This document shows, one piece after another, positions 17,594-25,770 of a stretch of DNA of 64,000 bases. The position numbers and the translations under genes are program-made. The notes below the pieces were generated by a model. That model made no database searches, was not told where the DNA came from, and saw only the letters and a program-made list of their open reading frames with translations. Position 1 is the stretch's first letter; the number at the start of each line of letters is the position of its first letter. The stretch is from Planctomycetaceae bacterium (GTDB lineage Bacteria; Planctomycetota; Planctomycetia; Planctomycetales; Planctomycetaceae), in NCBI GenBank assembly GCA_020638955.1, contig JACKHO010000001.1:558001-622000 (forward strand), written 5' to 3'.

Positions 17594-19078
17594 ATGTTTG
17601 AATCGATTACTCAGAGCCTAACAGAGTCCCTCGGCAATTTGATGCGGGGGAAGTTGACCGAGTCGAACATCAAAGAAGGGATGTCGAAGGTTCGGCAGGC
17701 GCTGCTCGAGGCGGACGTCAACTACGACGTCGCCCGCGATTTCTGCAAACGGGTGACGGAAAAGTCAGTTGGCGATCAGGTTTTGAAGTCCCTGAAGCCG
17801 GGCGAGCAAATCATCGGAATTGTGTACAAGGAACTGGTCGACCTCATGGGGCCGGTCGACCATTCCATCGCCATTCGTCGTGGCGAAGTAGCCGTCATTA
17901 TGATGTGCGGCCTGCAGGGAGCCGGTAAAACGACGACTTGCGGTAAGTTGGCCCGCATGCTGAAGGAGCAGGGGCACAAGCCCATGTTGGTCGCGGCCGA
18001 CCTTCAGCGTCCAGCCGCTATTGAACAGCTCAAAATCATCGGTGAAGGGATTGGAGTTCCCGTCTACTCTGAAGATCCCGGCCAGAGTACGCCGGTCAAA
18101 GTCTGTCAGAACGCGAGAAATGCATCTCGACAGTACGAATGCGACGTCATCATCCTCGACACAGCCGGTCGTCTTCATATTGATGACTCGCTGATGAAGG
18201 AGCTGACGGAAATTGACAACAAATTGATGCCACACCAGGTGCTTTTGGTGTGCGACGCCATGACCGGGCAGGATGCGGTCAACAGTGCCAAGGTGTTTAA
18301 CGACGCTTTGGAGCTCGACGGTGTCATTCTATCGAAGCTCGACGGCGACACGCGTGGTGGTGCGGCTCTGTCGGTGAAAGCCGTGACCGGCGTCCCGATT
18401 AAGTACATCGGGGTGGGCGAACAAATGGACCGCCTGGAGCCATTTCACCCGGACCGAATGGCGCAACGCCTTATTGGACAAGGGGATTTGGCGACGCTCC
18501 TGGAGACAGCCACAAAGGTGCTGGACCAGGAGGAAATGGCTCGCCAGCAGGAAAAAATGGCCGCCGGGCGGTTCACGCTGGAAGATTTCCTGAAGTCGAT
18601 GGAGCAAATTTCCCGCATGGGCTCGATGAAGAGCCTCCTGAAGCTCATCCCGGGAATGGGACAGGTCGCTCAGGCCATGGATGCGATGGATGGAATGGAC
18701 CCGGATAAGGACGTTAAGCGAATCAAAGCAATCATTCAGTCCATGACGCTTGACGAACGCCAAAATCCTGACAGAATTGACCGTTCGCGCCGCAATCGCA
18801 TTGCGCGCGGTAGTGGCACCGATCCCGCCGAAATCAATGACCTGCTCAAGCAATTCAAGGGCATGGCAGGCATGATGAAGGACATGATGGGGATGGGAAT
18901 GTCCGATCGCCTCAAAGCTGCACAGCAAATGCAGGGGGCGATGATGAATCCCAACGCCCAAATGGCGAAGGTTAAAGGAAGTACAAAGCAGCAAACGGAT
19001 CGGAACGTCGCCCGCGACAAGAAAAAGCAGGAACGCAAACGAGCCAAGCAGCAGCGTAAAAAGAATAAGCGTAAGTAG
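17594..19078 (+). CDS. ffh: Signal recognition particle protein Ffh
   Basis: 494 residues. SRP54 GTPase that binds 4.5S RNA and signal peptides and delivers ribosomes to FtsY. The N domain covers 1-95; the G domain has GLQGAGKTTTCGK (106-118), DTAGRLHID (189-197) and SKLDGDTRGG. The M domain (about 325-450) is Met-rich (GMAGMMKDMMGMGMSDR) and carries the RNA-binding region RIDRSRRNRIARGSG. A Lys/Arg-rich tail (KKKQERKRAKQQRKKNKRK) extends the end. It begins the ffh-rpsP-trmD-rplS cluster. No good Shine-Dalgarno is visible before the ATG. Confidence 0.96.
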   Translation: MFESITQSLTESLGNLMRGKLTESNIKEGMSKVRQALLEADVNYDVARDFCKRVTEKSVGDQVLKSLKPGEQIIGIVYKELVDLMGPVDHSIAIRRGEVAVIMMCGLQGAGKTTTCGKLARMLKEQGHKPMLVAADLQRPAAIEQLKIIGEGIGVPVYSEDPGQSTPVKVCQNARNASRQYECDVIILDTAGRLHIDDSLMKELTEIDNKLMPHQVLLVCDAMTGQDAVNSAKVFNDALELDGVILSKLDGDTRGGAALSVKAVTGVPIKYIGVGEQMDRLEPFHPDRMAQRLIGQGDLATLLETATKVLDQEEMARQQEKMAAGRFTLEDFLKSMEQISRMGSMKSLLKLIPGMGQVAQAMDAMDGMDPDKDVKRIKAIIQSMTLDERQNPDRIDRSRRNRIARGSGTDPAEINDLLKQFKGMAGMMKDMMGMGMSDRLKAAQQMQGAMMNPNAQMAKVKGSTKQQTDRNVARDKKKQERKRAKQQRKKNKRK

Positions 19079-19206
19079 GGAAACAACTTACTGTACGACT
19101 GCCGGGGTGAATTGGATTCACTGTGGTCAGTCGGCTTGGGGTGGTTACCTCGTGTTTTAGTTTTGGGTCGCGAGACCCCTCAAGGAAACGAGTTTGGAGT
19201 TACGTA

Positions 19207-19587
19207 GTGGCAGTTCGAATTCGGATGAAACGAATGGGGCGGACGCATCGTCCCTTTTACCGCATTTGCGTGATGGATCAGCGCAAGCCTCGTAATGGCA
19301 AGGCCATCGAGGAAGTTGGTACGTATGACACGTCGGTCAAAGACAAGGCCGGTCGCGTCAATTTGAAAATGGATCGTATCGAGCACTGGTTGTCAGTGGG
19401 CGCTCAGCCTTCAGACAAAGTGGCCGTGTTGATTCGTAAGGTGAAAGAAGGCGATTGGGGAACGGTTAAAGAACCGCCTCCGATGATGGCTCCTCAAGTG
19501 AAGCCAGAACCAGTTGCTGAAGCGCCCGCTGCTGAAGGCGAAGGCGGTGGCGAAGAGGCACCAGCCGAAGAAGGCGCCGAAGGTTAG
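19207..19587 (+). CDS. rpsP: 30S ribosomal protein S16
   Basis: 126 residues. The start is GTG at 19207 (MAVRIRMKRMGRTHRPFYRI), supported by GGAG 8 bases upstream and by the conserved S16 N-terminus; the frame runs open back to 19123 but that part is not S16. The core matches S16 (DQRKPRNGKAIEEVGTYD, LNMDRIEHWLSVGAQPSD type), followed by an acidic Ala/Glu/Pro-rich tail of about 45 residues ending EEGAEG. S16 binds 16S rRNA early in 30S assembly. The cluster is ffh-rpsP-trmD-rplS; rimM, usual between rpsP and trmD, is missing here. Confidence 0.95.
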   Translation: MAVRIRMKRMGRTHRPFYRICVMDQRKPRNGKAIEEVGTYDTSVKDKAGRVNLKMDRIEHWLSVGAQPSDKVAVLIRKVKEGDWGTVKEPPPMMAPQVKPEPVAEAPAAEGEGGGEEAPAEEGAEG

Positions 19588-19666
19588 GTTTTCCTCTGGT
19601 TTGTGGTGTTGATGTTTCAACGCCCCAGGCCGGAAACGCCCGACACGTTCATTGCGACGCAAGGCC

Positions 19667-20350
19667 ATGAGGTTCGACGTTCTGACACTGTTTCCAGGAA
19701 TCTTCGACGGATACCTGGGACAGAGCCTGCTGAAGAAAGCCATCGACGCAGGCTTGGTCGACGTTCATCTATGGGACTTTCGCAACTGGGCGTCGGGGCG
19801 ACATAAGTCAGTGGACGACACCCCCTACGGTGGTGGTCCCGGAATGTTGATTCGCTGCGAACCGGTTTATGACTGTGTCGAAGCGGTTCAAGCTGAGGGG
19901 GAATCCCCCGGCAAGCTGATTATGCTGTCGCCGCAAGGTCGACGGCTCGATCAGAAACTGATCGAAGAGTTGTCCACGGAACAACGCCTGTTGCTGTTAT
20001 GTGGACGTTACGAAGGATTTGATGATCGCATCAGTCGCGGATTGGAGCCTCTGGAGGTATCTGCCGGAGACTTCATTTGCAATGGAGGGGAAGTCCCCGC
20101 CATGCTCCTGATTGATGCACTCATTCGCCTTGTTCCCGGTGTTCTCGGAGATGAAGCGAGTGCGAAATACGATTCCTTTTCAGAGCTGGGTATTTTGGAG
20201 TATCCACAATACACCCGGCCGAGAGAGTTTCGGGGAATGGAAGTTCCCGAGGTTCTGCTGAGTGGGAATCACCAGGCGATTGCCGCCTGGAGAGCCGAAC
20301 AAAGTCTGCAGCGTACGCAACAGCGGCGGCAGGACTTGCTCGACTCATAG
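19667..20350 (+). CDS. trmD: tRNA (guanine37-N1)-methyltransferase
   Basis: 227 residues from ATG at 19667 (MRFDVLTLFPGIFDGYLGQS); an ATG five codons earlier is less likely by family alignment. SPOUT methyltransferase that makes m1G37 in tRNAs from S-adenosylmethionine, preventing frameshifts. Seen: YGGGPGMLIRCEP, the trefoil-knot segment LLCGRYEGFDDRI (about 113-125) and GEVPAMLLIDALIRLVPGVLG. It lies between rpsP and rplS as in most bacteria. Confidence 0.96.
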   Translation: MRFDVLTLFPGIFDGYLGQSLLKKAIDAGLVDVHLWDFRNWASGRHKSVDDTPYGGGPGMLIRCEPVYDCVEAVQAEGESPGKLIMLSPQGRRLDQKLIEELSTEQRLLLLCGRYEGFDDRISRGLEPLEVSAGDFICNGGEVPAMLLIDALIRLVPGVLGDEASAKYDSFSELGILEYPQYTRPREFRGMEVPEVLLSGNHQAIAAWRAEQSLQRTQQRRQDLLDS

Positions 20351-20489
20351 TTCGGCCAGCCGGAAGGCTGTCTGAAGGTCTCGGAGGTGAGACGTAACAG
20401 GCCCTTGGCCTGAAAGGCGATGTGCATTCCTCCCGGTTGGCACCGCTCGCGACAATTCGAAACCTGTTGAACTTAAGGAATGAGAAATC

Positions 20490-20873
20490 ATGCGCGGACG
20501 TCACAAACTCCTCGGGGTTGCTGAGCAATCCAGCCTGCGAGAAAACAAGCTGAACTTCACCATTGGTGACACGGTCGACGTGCACACCCGAATCCTCGAA
20601 GGTGATAAAGAACGTATTCAAATCTTCTCCGGCGTCGTCATTGCCATGCGTGGTGCCGGAGTGAACGAAAACTTCACCGTCCGCCGCATTGTGGCTGGTG
20701 AAGGTGTCGAGCGAACATTCCCTGTGAACTCACCCAAGGTTGCCGAAGTTGTCGTGAAGCGTCACGCTCGTGTCCGTCGTGCCAAACTGTTCTATCTGCG
20801 TGATCGCATTGGTAAGGCGACACGACTCAAGGAACGTCGTGCGAAACCCTGGGAGTCAGAAACCAACGCCTGA
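20490..20873 (+). CDS. rplS: 50S ribosomal protein L19
   Basis: 127 residues. L19 lies at the subunit interface. Recognised from IGDTVDVHTRILEGDKERIQIFSGVVIAMRGAGVNENFTVRRI and GVERTFPVNSPKVAEVVVKRHARVRRAKLFYLRDRIGKATRLKERR. ATG is preceded by AAGGA at about 10 bases. The 139-base leader after trmD contains short hairpin-capable stretches (for example GTCTC...GAGAC near 20380-20395), which might be a leader for autoregulation but match nothing known to me. The gene ends the cluster and is followed by a strong terminator. Confidence 0.96.
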   Translation: MRGRHKLLGVAEQSSLRENKLNFTIGDTVDVHTRILEGDKERIQIFSGVVIAMRGAGVNENFTVRRIVAGEGVERTFPVNSPKVAEVVVKRHARVRRAKLFYLRDRIGKATRLKERRAKPWESETNA

Positions 20874-20898
20874 TTCACATTCAGTTGAATTCAGATAC

Positions 20899-20938
20899 AC
20901 AGCGTTCTTCGGTCATCCGGAGAACGCTGTTTTTGTTT
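20899..20938 (+). terminator. Rho-independent terminator after rplS
   Basis: A 14-bp stem (20899-20912 with 20917-20930, one G-U pair) with loop TCAT, followed by TTTTTGTTT. It ends the ffh-rplS transcript 25 bases after the stop codon. Confidence 0.9.
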
Positions 20939-20940
20939 GC

Positions 20941-20976
20941 GCAGGCTATCTCGGCAGCAAGTCGCGCGAAAGCAGT
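20941..20976 (-). repeat. Duplicated maf 3' tail (copy A, detached)
   Basis: 36 bases matching the true maf 3' end (22756-22791) at 33 positions. On the minus strand it still reads LLSRDLLPR followed by TAG, against LLSLDVLPR-TAG in maf. It starts directly after the rplS terminator and is separated from maf by the IS110 region. Confidence 0.85.
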
Positions 20977-21605
20977 ATGTAGGCCCTAACACAGGCCGCC
21001 CACAATTGCCGGAACTGCGCAAACGACAATTGAGTACTCCGATCGTTTCCTTTTGATGGATGATGTTTCTGTGGCCGAAGCTCCGGCGACAATTTGGTTT
21101 GCTCCGGTCCGTCTATGGGGCTGTTGTGGTCAAGTGTGTTTTTGTTTTTTCTGGGATTTGTTCAAGGGACCCGGAAGTCGGGGGGCTTTGTCGGAGCCGA
21201 TTGTCGGTCACTCATGTGTGACTGGTGGCGGACGATCGGCTCGGGCGAAGCGGTCCGACGGGGCTTGGTTGGTGAGAGAAGAGGGACGGAGGCAGTGGGA
21301 CCGTAACTTGCGTGCATCGGGCACAAGACCCGTGCTCAAACGTCTATTCGCTGGTCAGATGGGTCGTGTCGGAACTCGCTCACTTACGCATTCCAACGTG
21401 ACGAACAAATGCCGCATGGGGGGTATTCAAAGGACGCTCCATTCGGCCTAACGCAGGTCGCCATTTCGCTCGACACCGAGTCGATGACGCCGCAGGACCA
21501 GGGTCGAAGTCGTCCCCAACTTACGGGTTCACTTCAAATTCTCGCTGCTCTCGAAATGCTCCTGTTGTTCAATGGAATGTGTCAGAACAATTTGCGGATT
21601 ATGAA
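20977..21605. other. Non-coding stretch 3' of the IS110 transposase
   Basis: About 630 bases between the detached maf tail and the transposase stop. Long open frames here lack any protein-like pattern. A strongly paired segment lies at 21194-21242 (GAGCCGAT/ATCGGCTC outside, GTCAC/GTGAC inside). Part of this stretch should be the IS end; the exact boundary was not found. Confidence 0.5.
21194..21242. ncRNA. Nested hairpin, candidate structured RNA of the IS110 element
   Basis: An outer 8-bp perfect inverted repeat encloses a 5-bp inner stem around a TCATGT loop. IS110 transposases are known to use a bridge RNA encoded in a non-coding end of the element; this segment, on the 3' side of the transposase, is a possible part of such an RNA. 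The RNA and its strand are unproven. Confidence 0.25.
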
Positions 21606-22631
21606 CTACGCTGTGAGTTGATAAGCGCGACCGTCTCGCAGCATCGCAAATATCACCAGCAACAGGCGGCGGGCGACTGCCACGGTGGCTTTCTTGTTGC
21701 CAGCGCGACGACTGATTTGTTCGAAGACTCGCTTCCACCGGGAGGTGGTGCGTTTCAGGCGATGCGCCAGCTGAATCATAATCCACCGCAACAGTGGCGA
21801 ACCGGCTTTGGAGATTTTCAGGTCGTGCCGACGCCCATCACTTTCCCGCACACCCGGATCGAGTCCAGCATACGAGACCACCGCATCGGCGTTGCGAAAG
21901 CGTGTCCAGTCGCCCAACTCTGCCAGAATGGTGTCGATGGTGACCGGGCCAACTCCCGGCATCGACGCCAGCACTTCGCGTGCTTCCCGTTCCTGCACCG
22001 AAGCCGACCTGGAAAAGTCGACGAGTCGCTGGTCGACTTTCTTAAGACGCTGCTGTTGCTCCTGCAATTCTTCAAACAGGTCGTCCAGCACCCAGGCATC
22101 TTCTCCGAGCAACTCGCCTTTGACCTTCTGGGCATACTCTCTGCCTGCTGCGCTGAACAACGAAGCCACGTCACGATTGTAACGCGTGAGAATGGCTCGC
22201 AGCGTGTTTTTGATAGAGGTCATTCGGCTCATGACTTTGCCGCGGCGTCGCACCAGAGCCCGATGTTGCCGCACCCGCGCAGTTGGTCGCCAGGCTGCGG
22301 GAATCATGTCGCGTGCCAGAAACTCGGCGAGGACATACGCGTCAATTTTGTCGGTCTTGCGAGTACTCTCAGCAATAATCCTTAACTTGCCCGCATGCGC
22401 GAGGACCACTCTTTGTGCCAACTTGCTGGCCAGTTCCGCGAACCATTCATAGCCAATGGTGGCTTCGACCGTCAGTTCGCAGGGCATGCACTTCTGAAGA
22501 AACGCTTCCATGCGTTCCGCTTCCGAACAGAGAATCCGCTGACGCTGGACAACGCGAATTTGGTTGTCGTCTTTCTCGACAGCACAGAACGTGATACTTT
22601 TCTTGTGGAGGTCTGCTCCAATGAATCGCAT
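21606..22631 (-). CDS. IS110-family transposase (DEDD + Transposase_20)
   Basis: 341 residues from ATG at 22631 (MRFIGADLHKKS), with AAGGAG 8 bases upstream. The N-terminal RuvC-like DEDD domain shows ADLH (D6), VEATIGYEW and KTDKIDAYVLAEFL; the C-terminal domain has MPGVGPVTIDTILAELGD, YAGLDPGV and ISKAGSPLLRW with the conserved catalytic serine. Full length, no frameshift, so probably active or recently so. Family members recombine DNA guided by a bridge RNA and usually leave no inverted repeats. It lies between the rplS terminator and maf. Confidence 0.95.
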   Translation of the reverse strand: MRFIGADLHKKSITFCAVEKDDNQIRVVQRQRILCSEAERMEAFLQKCMPCELTVEATIGYEWFAELASKLAQRVVLAHAGKLRIIAESTRKTDKIDAYVLAEFLARDMIPAAWRPTARVRQHRALVRRRGKVMSRMTSIKNTLRAILTRYNRDVASLFSAAGREYAQKVKGELLGEDAWVLDDLFEELQEQQQRLKKVDQRLVDFSRSASVQEREAREVLASMPGVGPVTIDTILAELGDWTRFRNADAVVSYAGLDPGVRESDGRRHDLKISKAGSPLLRWIMIQLAHRLKRTTSRWKRVFEQISRRAGNKKATVAVARRLLLVIFAMLRDGRAYQLTA

Positions 22632-22755
22632 GAGGGAACTCCTTTTGTGGCGGTGAAAGAAGTGAGGAACCACTCCTGTTATCGACCACGCTTACCAAGG
22701 TCCCCCGCAACAAGCGAGCAGACCTCCCCCATACCTTCGGCCTACCTTGAGAAAT

Positions 22756-22791
22756 GCAGGCTATCTCGGCAGCACGTCGAGCGACAGCAGT
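22756..22791 (-). repeat. maf 3' tail, copy B (in the intact gene)
   Basis: The copy of the 36-bp repeat that forms the actual end of maf, including its TAG stop at 22761-22763; 33 of 36 bases agree with copy A. Confidence 0.85.
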
Positions 22792-23390
22792 GCCTGCCGC
22801 GTTTCGCGAATCGGAAGTCCCACAACGTTGCTGAGGCTCCCCTGCACTGCTTCGACGAACATACTCGCGGCCCCTTGAATGGCGTAGCCCCCGGCCTTGC
22901 CGATGGACTCACCGGTATTTAGGTACCACTCCAGCAATTCACTGTCTGCGGCGCACATTTTGACTTTCGTCAACACGTGAAACGTGCAGTTGCCTTTGGG
23001 AGTCATCAGAGTGACGGCGGTCGCAGCGAAGTGCGTTCGTCCGAAGTAATACGTTTCGAACCACTGGCGAACCGTGGGCTGCCAGTCCGTTTCTGGCGGC
23101 TGTCCCAGTACTCTGAGCTCACCACTCTCTGAGTTCTTCCCGATGATGACGGTGTCAGCGCTGATGATGACCGCCTTCCGTCCCTCGCGCTCCGCCAGGA
23201 CCTGATTCCCCTTGTGAGTCGCATTGGACTTCAGTGTATGGACAATTTCGTCAAGAGTTGTGGCGTCTTCAAATCCGGCCTCGCTGGGATCGGAGGGCGG
23301 ACAGACCTCGATGGGCGTATCTCCCAGAATGAGTTGCAGCAACTCAAGTCGCCGGGGAGAACGTGACGCCAAAACAAATGGAATCGACAT
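22761..23390 (-). CDS. maf: Maf-type nucleotide pyrophosphatase
   Basis: 209 residues. Hydrolyses non-canonical or specific NTPs to NMP and PPi. Recognised from IPFVLASRSPRRLELLQLIL (3-22), ISADTVIIGKN, and GGYAIQGAASMFVEAVQGSLSNVVGLPI near the end, with the usual acidic residues. A somewhat longer loop (SESGELRVLGQPPETDWQPTVRQWFETYYF) replaces the common short LGKP segment. The start is 9 bases after the PP2C stop, so the two form an operon. Its last codons are duplicated at 20941-20976. Confidence 0.93.
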   Translation of the reverse strand: MSIPFVLASRSPRRLELLQLILGDTPIEVCPPSDPSEAGFEDATTLDEIVHTLKSNATHKGNQVLAEREGRKAVIISADTVIIGKNSESGELRVLGQPPETDWQPTVRQWFETYYFGRTHFAATAVTLMTPKGNCTFHVLTKVKMCAADSELLEWYLNTGESIGKAGGYAIQGAASMFVEAVQGSLSNVVGLPIRETRQALLSLDVLPR

Positions 23391-23399
23391 GGCTCTTTG

Positions 23400-24155
23400 T
23401 TACGCCGACCGAACTGAGACGACAACACAGGTAATGTTGTCCTTCGAGCCACCCTCCTGAGCGGCTTCTACCAGCTTTTCCGCTGCGGCTTGTGACGAGG
23501 CTTCGTTACTCAAAATGTCGAGGATTTCGTCGTTCGTTACGCCGTCGGTCACACCATCAGAGCAGAGCATGAAGCGGTCGCCCGCTTGCGGTTGCACCTT
23601 CGCTGGCGTGGTTCCTGAGCTGCCTTCTTTCGTTCCCAGGTACCGGTACAGCACGTTCTTGTAACGGTGCGTAGCGGCTTCTTCGGGGGTGATTGTGCCG
23701 GCCTTCAATAGTGCCTGCGTGAGGGAATGGTCTTCTGTGAGCTGTTCGAGCTTTCCGTCCCGCAACATGTAAACTCGGCTGTCCCCGACCCCGCCAATGT
23801 AAAGCTGGCCACCCACAGAAATGAGGAACGTAATGGTCGTTCCCATGTTCTTGTAGCTGGGATCGAGTTCGCCCAGGGCCATGATTTCCATGTTGGCGTG
23901 GCTGACGGCCTTGTCGATGCTTTCGACGACGTCGTTCTCGCCAGATCCACCGAAGTCAATCCACTGCTCCAGCTTCTCTGAAATCAATTCGACGGCCAGT
24001 TCACTCGCTTTTTCACCAGCGCTTTGACCACCCATGCCGTCGGCCACGAGGAAGAACCTCGCCCCCGAGTCGATGTGGCAATTGTCTTCATTATTCTCGC
24101 GGTAGTTCCCCGTAATACTTACGGAACCCCATTCGAAGGCAATGAGTTTTTCCAT
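23400..24155 (-). CDS. PP2C-family Ser/Thr protein phosphatase
   Basis: 251 residues from ATG at 24155 (MEKLIAFEWGSVSITGNYRENNEDN); upstream in-frame sequence to 24365 is not protein-like for this family. PPM-fold phosphatase removing phosphate from Ser/Thr with two metal ions. Seen: ENNEDN, VADGMGGQSAGEKAS (about 41-55), GTTITFL, GDSRVYMLRDGKLEQLTEDHS, CSDGVTDGV and SKDNITCVVV. No regulatory domain or membrane helix. Likely opposes the several Hanks-type kinases of this genome, three of which are in the window. maf follows in the same operon. Confidence 0.95.
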   Translation of the reverse strand: MEKLIAFEWGSVSITGNYRENNEDNCHIDSGARFFLVADGMGGQSAGEKASELAVELISEKLEQWIDFGGSGENDVVESIDKAVSHANMEIMALGELDPSYKNMGTTITFLISVGGQLYIGGVGDSRVYMLRDGKLEQLTEDHSLTQALLKAGTITPEEAATHRYKNVLYRYLGTKEGSSGTTPAKVQPQAGDRFMLCSDGVTDGVTNDEILDILSNEASSQAAAEKLVEAAQEGGSKDNITCVVVSVRSA

Positions 24156-24439
24156 TATCCATCTGTTCCAACCGCCGGGCCAAATATGCCCGACAAACGA
24201 GTTTCTCAGTAGCGGCTCCGATTGTCGCTGACGAAGCGGCTTTTCGCAATCCCGCCAACGAGTTACGACAAAAAGTCCGGGACGAAATTGGCATCTCCAC
24301 CGGCAATTCGCGGTCTGATGTTCATCGCTACTTCCAAAACCAGACAAGACGTGGCAGAATCGCACTTCCAGGTCTGCTCACTTCTCTGTCGGGCAGGTTG
24401 GATGTTCCCGTTGCAATTTAAAATCTGGGGAGTCGTTAC

Positions 24440-25651
24440 ATGTTTAACATCAACGAGTTCTGGTCTGCAGGAACAAGCGACGAACCTCCCGCCACAGACG
24501 CAGATTTCCAACGACAGGAAGCGGAATTAGGGGTTCAACTCCCCGCACTTCTCAAGGAATTGTACCGCGTCCAAAACGGTGGCATGGTGGAAGGTGCCGA
24601 TTCCGTAGTGTTTTGGCCGATTTCACCAGACGGCTGGTGCAAAGTGCAGCGCGCCCGCGACGTCTGGGGATTCGATGAAGAGGACGATTTTCTCTTTGAT
24701 GAAGATTTCGAAGACGAGTACGGCGATCCCAACCTCCTCATTGGAATTGGTGGTGACGAAAGCGGACACACGTGCCTGGCCCTCAACTACAACGAATGCA
24801 ATTCCGATGGCGAACCCGACCTCATGTGGATCGACCAGGAATGTTTCGATTTCACGCCACTGAACTGCACAATTGAGGAATACGTGCAGGGCCTGACGCG
24901 CGTCGCCGACGCACCATCAGTCACCGACCCCGTGGATTTGCCGCTCATCGCTGAGGAAGTCATTACGGCCACATACGGTGACATGGCGACCACGTTGGAA
25001 CAAAAGGTCTACTCGACTGACACAGAGTTGGTGATATGGTCCAGAAACTGCGGTATGGAAGGTGAAGAGCTGTCGCTTTGCCGGGTGACCAAGCCCATTA
25101 GCGGCAGTTTCAGTTCCATTAGATCGTTCCGCCCTGGCCCTCACGAGTCCTTTCAGATTCTGCTGCAGTCAGATGCCAATGACGACGAAGAGGACACCAT
25201 TCACTGGGAGACGTCACGCAAAACCTCACGGGGTTGGAAGAACGGACGCTCATCCGGCGTACCAGTTTATGGATACTTCGAATCGAAAGACCGAGCAAAA
25301 CTCGAAGAGCTGCGCCGCGAAATTCTGGGTGGCGAACCTCCAACCAGCACAATCGCGGGAGAACAGTACCAGGACCGCATTGAGGAAATGGACGAAGCGG
25401 CGTTGCAGGCCTTCGCTCCCCAAATGATGCTGGAAATGTTCAAACTCCTTCAGGGGCAGGCCGATGTGCTGGGCGGAATGGAAGACGCCCCCGATGAAAT
25501 CAAACAATCCTTCGCGCACCTCGAACAACTCAAGTCTCAAATGATTGCCGACCTGCAACAGCGCGCAGATGCGGCGGGACCAATTCCAGACGATTTGCTT
25601 GGCCTCATGCAGCAAATGGTTGACGCTGATGTCGACGACGAAGAAGAGTAG
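24440..25651 (+). CDS. SMI1/KNR4 (SUKH) domain protein
   Basis: 403 residues, preceded by GGGGAG 9 bases upstream of ATG. The N-terminal part (about 5-155) has the SUKH pattern: EAELGVQLPALLKELYRVQNGG, PDGWCKVQRARDVWGFDEED, IGGDESGHTCLALNYNE and an acidic finish. The second half (about 175-403) is not assigned; it ends in an amphipathic, Met/Gln/Glu-rich tail. SUKH proteins often neutralise contact-dependent toxins, but no toxin gene is beside it, and large stand-alone versions occur in planctomycetes. Function unknown. Confidence 0.8.
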   Translation: MFNINEFWSAGTSDEPPATDADFQRQEAELGVQLPALLKELYRVQNGGMVEGADSVVFWPISPDGWCKVQRARDVWGFDEEDDFLFDEDFEDEYGDPNLLIGIGGDESGHTCLALNYNECNSDGEPDLMWIDQECFDFTPLNCTIEEYVQGLTRVADAPSVTDPVDLPLIAEEVITATYGDMATTLEQKVYSTDTELVIWSRNCGMEGEELSLCRVTKPISGSFSSIRSFRPGPHESFQILLQSDANDDEEDTIHWETSRKTSRGWKNGRSSGVPVYGYFESKDRAKLEELRREILGGEPPTSTIAGEQYQDRIEEMDEAALQAFAPQMMLEMFKLLQGQADVLGGMEDAPDEIKQSFAHLEQLKSQMIADLQQRADAAGPIPDDLLGLMQQMVDADVDDEEE

Positions 25652-25770
25652 CACCACGTTCGCCGAGCATTCACTTACGTGGCCATCCACGAGGTTCTTG
25701 CAATTGGGGTGAGAATGCGGCATGCTGAAGTTGTTGTCTCGCTCACCAAGTTCAGCCTGCCGGAATAGAT

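Larger units (their letters stand above)
20977..22755. mobile_element. IS110-type insertion at the rplS/maf junction
   Basis: The segment between the two copies of the maf 3' tail (20941-20976 and 22756-22791) contains the intact IS110 transposase plus non-coding flanks. Without it the rplS terminator would abut the maf stop. True ends are uncertain; the element itself may be shorter than the interval. Confidence 0.55.

Noticed and set aside
21053..21451. 132-codon frame next to the IS110 transposase
   Set aside because: No family pattern, no ribosome site, and overlapping frames are equally open; more likely a non-coding IS end.
21442..22744. TTCGGCCTA at 21442-21450 and 22736-22744 as IS110 target duplication
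   Set aside because: Nine bases can match by chance over such spans, and the family usually makes no or very short duplications.
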